Source: Desmonostoc vinosum HA7617-LM4
Lineage (GTDB): Bacteria; Cyanobacteriota; Cyanobacteriia; Cyanobacteriales; Nostocaceae
Length of the DNA stretch: 64,000 bases
Assembly: GCA_019359515.1 (NCBI GenBank)
Contig: JAHHHC010000008.1
Span: 62,001-126,000, forward strand
Reading direction: 5' to 3'
Numbering within the stretch: the stretch's first letter is position 1; every line of letters begins with the position of its first letter. Position numbers and translations under genes: made by a program. The notes under the pieces were generated by a model that was not told where the DNA came from, ran no database searches, and saw only the letters and a program-made list of their open reading frames with translations. Below, one piece after another: positions 7,940 through 15,268 of the stretch.

Positions 7940-8419
7940 AATAACTTGAACAATTAGTGAGCGTTTATCAAGCGACTGGACTTTACCTACTTGAGCGAGA
8001 TCATTGACAACACGATCTAGTAGTTCCCCTGCTTGCTCACGATATTGATGTTCTCGGCCTCGTAAGCGAATAGCAAACTTCACTGAATCGCCTTTACTTA
8101 ACCATTGACTTGCTTGGTCAATACGTAATTTATAATCGGCTACGCCTATGTTGGGACGAAACCGAACTTCTTTTACTGTAGGTCTAGCACTGTTGCCTTG
8201 ACGTTTTTTCTTTTGATACTGAAGCTTGCCATAGTTAATAATCTTTGCAACTGGAGCCTCTTTGCTTTGAGATACTACAACTAAGTCAAGCTCTACACTT
8301 TGGGCTATCTGTAGAGCCTCGGAGGTATCCATTAGACCACGGTTGTTATTTTCATGATCAATCAAGAACACTTGAGGTGACTTGATTTGTGAGTTAATTA
8401 ATTGTTTTTGGACTACGAT
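7931..8419 (-). CDS. infC: Translation initiation factor IF-3 paralogue, apparent AUC start
   Basis: IF-3 binds the 30S subunit and checks the start codon and initiator tRNA. The 162 residues cover both domains: N domain with INSQIKSPQVFLID and EALQIAQSVELDLVVVS, lysine-rich linker (YQKKKRQ), C domain with VKEVRFRPNIGVADYKLRI and the RGREHQY motif. Between the upstream in-frame stop (8432-8434) and GTG at 8371 there is no ATG, GTG, TTG or CTG, yet the conserved INSQIKSPQV lies in that stretch. An ATC at 8417-8419 follows GAGAGG with eight bases between, so I place the start there, as in the AUU-started infC of E. coli. It is divergent from the usual cyanobacterial IF-3, so it is likely a second copy. 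Its final residues are encoded in the neighbouring transposon end. Confidence 0.85.
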   Translation of the reverse strand: MVVQKQLINSQIKSPQVFLIDHENNNRGLMDTSEALQIAQSVELDLVVVSQSKEAPVAKIINYGKLQYQKKKRQGNSARPTVKEVRFRPNIGVADYKLRIDQASQWLSKGDSVKFAIRLRGREHQYREQAGELLDRVVNDLAQVGKVQSLDKRSLIVQVIPA

Positions 8420-8701
8420 AACGGTTTCCTCTCAATTGTGTAATGTTTTGCGAGTAATACTAAGGTAACACAATGAGGAATTGAGAACTTGTACTGAGCA
8501 GAGTCGTAGCTCTGCGCTTAAGCAAGCTACGCCTACCGTCTTTGATAAGAGAAGTATGGGAATAGAGATATTTTCATGCTTTGGTTGTCTAAACTTTACT
8601 TTTTTGTGAGAAATCGAAATGTTTCTTTACATTTATTAGGAATGCGATCGCAATTCCTTTGAGCATAATACTTAGATAGATGCACTGCAACAATTCCAAT
8701 T

Positions 8702-8914
8702 TTATCTATAATTGGCAATAATTCCTTGAGCGATTTCCTCTACCCGTTGCACTAATTTCTGTGGTGCTACAACCTTAACATTACCTCCAAACCCAACAAT
8801 CCATCTCCATAAATCAAAATCAACTAAAGTCCACTGAGGAAATATTGCTTGAAAACGATGGGGAAAATTGCGATCGCCAGTTCTAGAGAGGCAAAATAGA
8901 GACTTGGTTGACAT
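8702..8914 (-). pseudogene. C-terminal fragment of a WYL-domain protein
   Basis: The 70 residues contain WTLVDFDLWRWIVGFGGNV and KVVAPQKLVQRVEEIAQGI, the usual C-terminal end of WYL-domain regulators, many of which sit beside CRISPR loci. The N-terminal helix-turn-helix and most of the WYL barrel are absent. The 5' border coincides with TTGACATCCTCCCCC (about 8909), which resembles an IS200/IS605 end, so an insertion or deletion probably removed the rest. It is about 650 bp left of CRISPR1. The similar position of the intact WYL-type gene at 20310, just after CRISPR2, suggests it once served this array. Identification rests on a short segment. Confidence 0.5.
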
Positions 8915-8984
8915 CCTCCCCCGTTTGTCCTTTTAGAATTGGTTTTGACTGCTTGTTGAGTCTTGAGTTGGAATTTTGACATAT

Positions 8985-9002
8985 AACTATAAGTTTATAG
9001 TT
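8985..9002. promoter_or_regulatory. Perfect palindrome, possible operator
   Basis: AACTATAA-GT-TTATAGTT, 8+2+8 bases, in AT-rich DNA upstream of the WYL fragment and left of the CRISPR1 leader. The size suits a dimeric repressor. No direct proof. Confidence 0.35.
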
Positions 9003-9330
9003 ACTTTACGCAAATATGCGATCGCGTTAAATATTTGAGGTATATGTTGAATCTTAGTAGAGTACAAATGATAATTCTATATTGCTCGTGCGAATGACAA
9101 ATTAGATGTCATGTTAAACCAAATTTGGTATCAAAGCTTTTCAGCGTTTGTAATTTTGATAATAAATATGTGGAACAGATTGAGAAATAAGTATCTATGA
9201 TAATATAGTTGCGTTGGTGCGATACTCCATACAAGTCGTTATATCATGTCCGGAAAAGTTGCAAGGCAAACAGAGTTCAAGGCAAGAATCTGAGCATAGC
9301 CGAAGGCTTGAATTTGTGCGGAAAGTCCTG

Positions 9331-9559
9331 CTGTATCTAGCTCTGAAGTATTTTAAAGGAGAATTTGTAACATGACTATCTACACACCTCGGCAAATCGC
9401 CCAAACCCCTATTCTTGCGTTGAGGTGTGTCGATAGCTTGCTGTGTAAGGGTTTGAGCTATGTGTTTGATTAATTTTTCTGCTGGTTTTACAATGTTTTT
9501 TAGAGGTGTGTCGATTTGCGCTCCCAAACCCTTACTGGGTAAGGGCTGCTAGACGAACT
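9331..9559 (+). promoter_or_regulatory. CRISPR1 leader
   Basis: From about 9331 to the first repeat the sequence is nearly the same as 25808-26034 in front of CRISPR3. It carries ATCTACACACCTC (9378-9390) and two direct copies of its near reverse complement GAGGTGTGTCGAT (9422-9434 and 9503-9515). The last copy ends 44 bases before the first repeat in both leaders. Leaders hold the promoter and the signals for spacer insertion. The part 8915-9330 contains no gene that I can support. Confidence 0.8.
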
Positions 9560-10610
9560 CCCCACCGATTGGGTTAATTCGGAATAATTGGAAACCTCAG
9601 TGCCGGGCTACTCCCCGTGCAGCTCGTCCCCACCCCCACCGATTGGGTTAATTCGGAATAATTGGAAACGATGACGATGGACATCACCATGCCAGCGATT
9701 TCCCCCACCGATTGGGTTAATTCGGAATAATTGGAAACGTTGGTGGCGGCGATTGGGGTGGGGTTGGAGCGGGTGCCCCACCGATTGGGTTAATTCGGAA
9801 TAATTGGAAACGGGACAGTACGACGCGTGCCTTGACCTGAACACTGACCACGACCCCACCGATTGGGTTAATTCGGAATAATTGGAAACGCTCCGCAGTC
9901 GCGCCAAGCTTGGAGTCCAGCGACCCCACCGATTGGGTTAATTCGGAATAATTGGAAACGGACGGGATCTGGCATGGTGAAGGAACCCAAACACTACCCC
10001 CACCGATTGGGTTAATTCGGAATAATTGGAAACAAACCAGGGTGAAGCGTTGAAGAGATCAGCCACGGTCGCCCCCACCGATTGGGTTAATTCGGAATAA
10101 TTGGAAACCGTAGATTTGTCCCGCCTTAAGGTGTGAAAACGCCCCCCACCGATTGGGTTAATTCGGAATAATTGGAAACGCTACAGCAACTTCCTTAATC
10201 CTTGGACAGCAATTAAGCCCCACCGATTGGGTTAATTCGGAATAATTGGAAACGAGTAACGTTCAGGAAACTTCCAGAGCCGAATCCTTCCCCACCGATT
10301 GGGTTAATTCGGAATAATTGGAAACACAGGGATGATTCTACACCCCGTGTAGATATTACCCCCACCGATTGGGTTAATTCGGAATAATTGGAAACGATAC
10401 AACCTCAACCTTTACATCCTCAGGCGCATCCCCACCGATTGGGTTAATTCGGAATAATTGGAAACTTGAGGATTAGCAACGTTCTTTTCCAAAGCTGGTG
10501 CGGAACCCCACCGATTGGGTTAATTCGGAATAATTGGAAACCAAAATGTCATTGCCAAGAACTTCACGAATGACCCCCACCGATTGGGTTAATTCGGAAT
10601 AATTGAAAAC
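9560..10610 (+). CRISPR. CRISPR1, 15 repeats of 36 bp and 14 spacers
   Basis: Repeats begin CCCCACCGATTGGG and end ATAATTGGAAAC. They start at 9560, 9634, 9703, 9776, 9854, 9924, 9998, 10073, 10144, 10218, 10290, 10360, 10430, 10506 and 10575. Spacers are 33-42 bases and mostly GC-rich; many end in an extra C that precedes the repeat. The last repeat has AATTGAAAAC instead of AATTGGAAAC, so it is the leader-distal end, and a terminator follows. Orientation is + with the leader on the left. The same repeat makes up CRISPR3. Confidence 0.98.
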
Positions 10611-10646
10611 AAAAAAGCCCTCATAAGTATGAGGGCTTGTTATTTT
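10611..10646 (+). terminator. Rho-independent terminator of CRISPR1
   Basis: AAGCCCTCATA (10615-10625) pairs perfectly with TATGAGGGCTT (10628-10638) around AG, followed by GTTATTTT. It starts one base after the terminal repeat and supports + strand transcription of the array. Confidence 0.85.
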
Positions 10647-10771
10647 AAAAAATAGCTATTAATTGAAAAAAAATCATAAGGCGACTCTCGTAAAACTCCC
10701 ATATCCCACCTCATGATGTCTTTCACTAACGCACTTTCTAATGAAATTCCCTCGATAAAATTTTATTGGCT

Positions 10772-10966
10772 TTGATATTGGAAATATCCGTCACCCATCT
10801 TACCCAATTATCAGGGGCAAAACTAATTAGTTTTTTCGTGCTGATATCTGCTGGTTTTGGCATTTTTCAAGATGCACTTTCGTCATTCGCATCAGAATAG
10901 GTAGCAATTGGGGTCATCTCTGCAACACTTGGTACTATAAGTGTTTGGTTGAAGATTAACAAGTAA
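10772..10966 (+). pseudogene. Decayed small membrane-protein ORF between CRISPR1 and cas10
   Basis: Frame from TTG 10772 reads GAKLISFFVLISAGFGIFQD, then an in-frame TAG at about 10898, then GVISATLGTISVWLKINK and a stop. Two hydrophobic segments suggest a broken membrane protein; no family recognised. The remainder of 10647-11142 is AT-rich, with two copies of GTATTGTTACATACATAAA near 11010 and 11030 that could belong to the cas10 promoter. Confidence 0.35.
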
Positions 10967-11142
10967 GAAGCTCAGCAATTCTTTTGATTTTGTGATTTTT
11001 CCTGACGTATTGTTACATACATAAAGAGTATTGTTACATACATAAAAAGAATCAGTAGTTTTGGGTAGCAGTGAAGTTGCTCATTATACGATTTTTGAAT
11101 GCTGAATATTATTAGTTCAAATTATTTACGCCTTTTTTGAGT

Positions 11143-12762
11143 ATGACTGATGAAGCAAAATACACCGCTATTACATTTGCACCAGTGCAGGGATTTATCG
11201 AGCGATCGCGGAAGTTGCGGGACTTATATGGTGCATCGGAACTTCTTTCTTATTTAAGTAAAAAAATAATTGATGCAGCAAAGGAAATACCTGGTGTAGA
11301 AGTGATTTCCCCTGGTAGTCCTGATATCGAACAGGGAACACCCAACCGGATTCTCCTCAAAGGTGATTTCCCAGAACAGCAAGCAAGAGACACACTTTTA
11401 TCAGCTTGGAAAGAAGTCATCGACCATTGTAGACAATGGCTGAATGATAACCTGCGACATTTGGGGCCTTATTACTGGGATGATGACTGGAATCGTTGGG
11501 CTAATCATAGTTGGGAAATATTTTGGGCGCAAGCAAATTCTCCCACCTCTGTAATGAGAGAATTAGAAAACAATAAACTGGGTCGTGATTGGATTGCAAT
11601 TAATTGGATTGGTGAAAGTTCCAGTCTGACAGGTACTGATGGGATAGTATTTCCGGGATTGGGTGGAATAGAACGCGATCCCAAGAAGATTAGTTATAAA
11701 GATGAAAAAGAAAAGATTGAAGAATTTTATACAGAACTAGCAACAATAACTGAAAGGACGACAACACCAGAAATTGAAGGTAAATTTATTGATCCAAAGG
11801 AAAAACTCAGCATTCCCGAACTGACTAAACGTTTGGTAACCCATCGCGATATTGCAAGACGTTTTGGGATGTCATCTTTAACTAAAGGATTTCGAGAAAT
11901 TCAGCGTAAACCCGAACCAGAGATGAATACACCCGGACAGTGGACGGGTTGGTTTATGGGGGATGGAGATCAGGTTGGGAATCATCTACAAACTATTGCA
12001 AAAACAGAAGGCGATATTGGACTGAAACAATTTAGCGAAGCAATGCGGAAGTGGGGACATGATTTTACCCAAAATTTCACTAATAACGTCTCCAGAATCC
12101 AGGGACGAGTCATATATGCAGGTGGTGATGATTTTCTAGGAGTAATTTACAGTCCCAAACCGCAAAATCCAATTCCCGCTTTTACGGCTTATGAGTGGTT
12201 GATGACTTTAGATGATAGGTGGAGACAACACCAACAGCCAATAAATCTGAGTGTGGGGTTTGTCTGGGTAGCAGGAAGTGTACCCCAACGGGATGTATTG
12301 CAACATTGTCGGGAAGCCGAAAAATTAGCTAAATCTCGTGGACGCGATCGCCTTACTATTCGAGTCTTGTTTAATAATGGTCAATATGTGCAATGGACTT
12401 GTCCTTGGGATTATTTGCATATTTTGAAAAATTATCGAGATAGAAATGGTTATACCTACGAAAAGTGGGAACGCCGAGGTAGAGATGAAAAATATCAACC
12501 TAATTGGAATCATATTTATAGTGATTTAGCTCAACTCAAAGCGCGTCATGCAATCGATTTGAATATTGATATCAACTCTCAGGGAGGAAGAATTAACGAT
12601 ATATACGATATCGCTTTAGCCTTATTTAATATTTATTTTAATCAAGGAGAATTTTTAACCAGAAATGCCTTACATATTGTCAATGATGATTCATCTTTAG
12701 AGATAATTTCTTGGATTAATGACTTAGTTAATGTAGGTTGGCAATTATGTACAGATATTTAA
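11143..12762 (+). CDS. cmr2: Cas10/Cmr2 of type III-B, without HD nuclease domain
   Basis: Large subunit of the Cmr effector complex. On binding target RNA, Cas10 makes cyclic oligoadenylates with its Palm domain. The 539-residue protein starts straight into the ferredoxin-like YTAITFAPVQGFIERSRKLRD block, so the N-terminal HD DNase domain of longer Cmr2 proteins is missing. The Palm residues are intact: MGDGDQVGN near residue 271 and GGDD near 327-330 in VIYAGGDDFLGV. Single-stranded DNA cleavage is therefore unlikely, but cyclase activity is expected. TTG at 11137 gives two extra residues; ATG at 11143 is the more natural start. The stop overlaps the cmr3 start, which points to translational coupling. 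Confidence 0.93.
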   Translation: MTDEAKYTAITFAPVQGFIERSRKLRDLYGASELLSYLSKKIIDAAKEIPGVEVISPGSPDIEQGTPNRILLKGDFPEQQARDTLLSAWKEVIDHCRQWLNDNLRHLGPYYWDDDWNRWANHSWEIFWAQANSPTSVMRELENNKLGRDWIAINWIGESSSLTGTDGIVFPGLGGIERDPKKISYKDEKEKIEEFYTELATITERTTTPEIEGKFIDPKEKLSIPELTKRLVTHRDIARRFGMSSLTKGFREIQRKPEPEMNTPGQWTGWFMGDGDQVGNHLQTIAKTEGDIGLKQFSEAMRKWGHDFTQNFTNNVSRIQGRVIYAGGDDFLGVIYSPKPQNPIPAFTAYEWLMTLDDRWRQHQQPINLSVGFVWVAGSVPQRDVLQHCREAEKLAKSRGRDRLTIRVLFNNGQYVQWTCPWDYLHILKNYRDRNGYTYEKWERRGRDEKYQPNWNHIYSDLAQLKARHAIDLNIDINSQGGRINDIYDIALALFNIYFNQGEFLTRNALHIVNDDSSLEIISWINDLVNVGWQLCTDI

Positions 12763-13802
12763 TTATTATTAATCCCTTGGGATTTCTCTATGGGAGTGCA
12801 GGCGCATTTTTATCACCAGACAACTTAGTAGGACGTTCGGGAGCAAAGTTTCCTCCCGATGCTTATACATTATCTGGCTTGTTTTTTGCTGCTAATAAAA
12901 CTGAACCGTTTATTGAGCATGAGGAATTAAAGAAACTACACGTTGCTGGCCCTTTTTGGGCAGAATTAGATAATCCTGAATATTTTTATCTTCCCATTCC
13001 TTGGACAAAAATTATTAATCAAGAAAAAAAACAAACAGACGAATGGGAAATTCGTGATGATAAATGGTATCGTTCCGAAGCCACAAAAGATATAGAACCG
13101 GATTGTCGCTGGCAAACTATTAATTATTGGGAAGATTCGGCAAAAACGATTCTCAGTAACGGTGGTACTGCTGAAGATCCTTGGAAATATACATCTATAT
13201 TACATCCAAAATTAACTAAAAGCGAGAGATGTGTGCAAGCAGAGGGAGGACTATTTCTCGAAAACTCCGTACAAATGGGCTATCATTTCCGCGATAATGA
13301 ACGCAATGAAACTTGTTTAGTTTATTTGTCAACCCACGAAATTCCCAGAGGTTGGTATTGCTTTGGAGGGGAAAATCATCTAGTAGAAATTAGTTCCATT
13401 GAACTCCCAAATGACAGTTGGATATTAAAGTTATTAAAACAAAAAATTCAACGTAGCTGTGCATTAATTACACCAGGGGTATGGGGTTCAACTCGGTTTT
13501 CTCGTCGTTATCCCGACCCACAGCATACAACTTTTCCTCAACCTACTCATCTTCTCACTGATAGACCTTCCCCCTACCGTTACCGCGTCGGAGATAACCA
13601 AGGAAAGGGTCGTTTGGGAAGGGGACGTTATGCAGTTCCGGCGGGTACAGTTTACGTCTTTGACGAACCTTTAAATAAATCTTGGTGGGGAGACGAAAAT
13701 GAACCAGGATTTCCTGACGAATGGTTTCCTAATGAAGGATTTTATCTCAAACAATTGGGATGTAGTTTGTGCTTACCGCTAGCGATTACTGGAGTTGATT
13801 AG
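12747..13802 (+). CDS. cmr3: Cmr3 (Cas5-group RAMP)
   Basis: Subunit that caps the 5' handle of the crRNA and contacts Cas10 in Cmr complexes. The start is typical: IINPLGFLYGSAGAFLSPDN, then SGAKFPPDAYTLSGLFFAA. Near the end is a glycine-rich segment GDNQGKGRLGRGRYAVPAGT of the kind RAMP proteins use for RNA binding. ATG 12747 overlaps the end of cmr2 by 16 bases in another frame; TTG at 12738 would add three residues. Length about 351, normal. The gene is followed by a 102-bp repeat that separates it from cmr4. Confidence 0.92.
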   Translation: MYRYLIIINPLGFLYGSAGAFLSPDNLVGRSGAKFPPDAYTLSGLFFAANKTEPFIEHEELKKLHVAGPFWAELDNPEYFYLPIPWTKIINQEKKQTDEWEIRDDKWYRSEATKDIEPDCRWQTINYWEDSAKTILSNGGTAEDPWKYTSILHPKLTKSERCVQAEGGLFLENSVQMGYHFRDNERNETCLVYLSTHEIPRGWYCFGGENHLVEISSIELPNDSWILKLLKQKIQRSCALITPGVWGSTRFSRRYPDPQHTTFPQPTHLLTDRPSPYRYRVGDNQGKGRLGRGRYAVPAGTVYVFDEPLNKSWWGDENEPGFPDEWFPNEGFYLKQLGCSLCLPLAITGVD

Positions 13803-13817
13803 CGATGATAACTCTTT

Positions 13818-13919
13818 AAGCTGTTCCACATATAACTTGCATAATTAGGGCGGGCAAGATGCCCACCCCACAAGAGTTTTATTTAATTTGATTATGTAAT
13901 TTAGATGTTTTTTAGCTTA
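13818..13919. repeat. 102-bp interspersed repeat, copy A
   Basis: Begins AAGCTGTTCCACATATAACT and ends GATGTTTTTTAGCTTA, with an internal palindrome GGGCGGGCAAGATGCCCACC. It matches 25281-25382 with one difference (CACATA versus CATATA). A shorter relative of the central palindrome is at about 21809-21835, after the WYL-type gene. Confidence 0.9.
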
Positions 13920-13993
13920 GCACAACTACAAAGCTAAATTTTTTTGATGTCAGTCATACAATAATGAAGAAAAAATCATAAGGAAGTAATTTA

Positions 13994-14857
13994 ATGTATC
14001 ATCAAGCCTACGGCATAATTAAAACCTTAGCACCACTGCATGTAGGAGCAACAGCCGGAGAAGAAAGAGGAAATTTAAACTTAATTTTCCGCGACCAATT
14101 TACCCAGACTGGGATTATTCCCGGTAGCTCAATTCGGGGAAGACTGCGTGCAGAAATGCGTCAAAATCATGGAGGGGAGGAACAAAAAGTAAGGAAGTGG
14201 TATGGTAATGATGTACCAGACCGCAACGAGGTTGATACAGTAGATCGCACTTTTTCTGACCGCACAACAGAGTCATTAGTTAAGTTTGAATATGCTTCTA
14301 TTGTTTGGCTACCTGTATTTTGTCCTGGACAACCAATTGTTTGGGTGAGTTGTCCGCGTTTACTTAAACGTTACAGACGCATAACCAAACAAGAAAATCT
14401 TACTCTACCGCAAAAATATACGCGATCGCAATCTCTCACACCCCTACCAAATAACAAACTGTTCTTCAATTTTGGATTTTTAACTCTTGAGCATCATGCC
14501 AACTTATCTAGTTGGTTTCCAGATAATGAAGAATTTCCAGCAGTGGTAGTTGGTGATGACGAAATCTCCATGATTCACGATATGGCATTATATCGTCAAA
14601 GTCGTGTAGCTTTAGAAAAAGACCAAAAACGTAACGCTGACAAGGCTTTTTTTGGAGTAGAAGCATTACCAGAAGAAACTATTTTAGCTTTCCCCATTGG
14701 CTTGAAAAAAGATAAAGATGGCGAACAGTGGGAACCTTTTTCTGAACGAAAAACTCAAGATGATATTTATTTAGGAGGACTAGAATCAGTCGGGTTTGGT
14801 CATTGTGAAATGTCATTATTTAATATTCATGTCAATAGTAAAATTACAACAAAATAG
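13994..14857 (+). CDS. cmr4: Cmr4 (Cas7 backbone subunit)
   Basis: Backbone RAMP protein that polymerises along the crRNA and carries the target-RNA cleavage site. Signature parts: LAPLHVGATAGEERGNLNL at the N-terminus, IIPGSSIRGRLRAEMR (residues about 38-53), and a C-terminal glycine-rich LGGLESVGFGHCEM. In the thumb region, FYGNDVP-like KWYGNDVPDRNEVD is followed by DRTFSD, near where the catalytic Asp of Cmr4 lies; the exact catalytic residue cannot be assigned without alignment. 287 residues, normal. AAGGAAG ahead of ATG 13994 is a good ribosome site. Only 11 bases separate it from cmr5. Confidence 0.9.
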   Translation: MYHQAYGIIKTLAPLHVGATAGEERGNLNLIFRDQFTQTGIIPGSSIRGRLRAEMRQNHGGEEQKVRKWYGNDVPDRNEVDTVDRTFSDRTTESLVKFEYASIVWLPVFCPGQPIVWVSCPRLLKRYRRITKQENLTLPQKYTRSQSLTPLPNNKLFFNFGFLTLEHHANLSSWFPDNEEFPAVVVGDDEISMIHDMALYRQSRVALEKDQKRNADKAFFGVEALPEETILAFPIGLKKDKDGEQWEPFSERKTQDDIYLGGLESVGFGHCEMSLFNIHVNSKITTK

Positions 14858-14868
14858 GTAATTCATAT

Positions 14869-15255
14869 ATGGCTTGGTCAGATTTTAGCCTAGATAAAAC
14901 TGCTCACGATTTAGTGTATAAATACCGTAACGACGACAAAGAAACCGTGAATCAAGTCCATAAAATGCGTACTACTGTTGCTTATGGATTAGAACGATTT
15001 TGGGGAGAACATCTACGTTTAAAGGGCAGAAAATCCGCATATTGGGAAGAAACTTGGAATAAACTTGTGGGCATTATGAAACAAGCTGATATTACAGTCC
15101 CCAGTAACCCCCAAGACTTGTGGAACTTAGAAGTATTTCCCCTCGCCTACCGCAAGGTTGCATTAGCGATTTTAACGCAACTATGTGACTGTATGGTGTG
15201 GTGGACGCAGAGATACAAACCCACTCGCAATGACGAAACCGAAGACGATAATTAG
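14869..15255 (+). CDS. cmr5: Cmr5 (Cas11 small subunit)
   Basis: Small, helical subunit that forms the second filament of Cmr complexes and helps bind target RNA. 128 residues, basic and helical, with AHDLVYKYRN and HKMRTTVAYGLERF typical of the N-terminal helices. Position between cmr4 and the last RAMP gene is as expected. The C-terminal end (QRYKPTRNDETEDDN) is acidic. A different frame is open across its 3' end from 15185, but the next gene more likely starts after the cmr5 stop. Confidence 0.85.
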   Translation: MAWSDFSLDKTAHDLVYKYRNDDKETVNQVHKMRTTVAYGLERFWGEHLRLKGRKSAYWEETWNKLVGIMKQADITVPSNPQDLWNLEVFPLAYRKVALAILTQLCDCMVWWTQRYKPTRNDETEDDN

Positions 15256-15268
15256 GGAGAATCGAAAA

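Noticed and set aside
9608-9929. Open frames on the minus strand across CRISPR1
   Set aside because: They translate repeat units (repeated FQLFRINPIGG) and have no independent coding signal.
15185-15268. Earlier start of the Cmr6-type gene inside cmr5
   Set aside because: The extra residues lack family features, and ATG 15269 has a good ribosome site right after the cmr5 stop.
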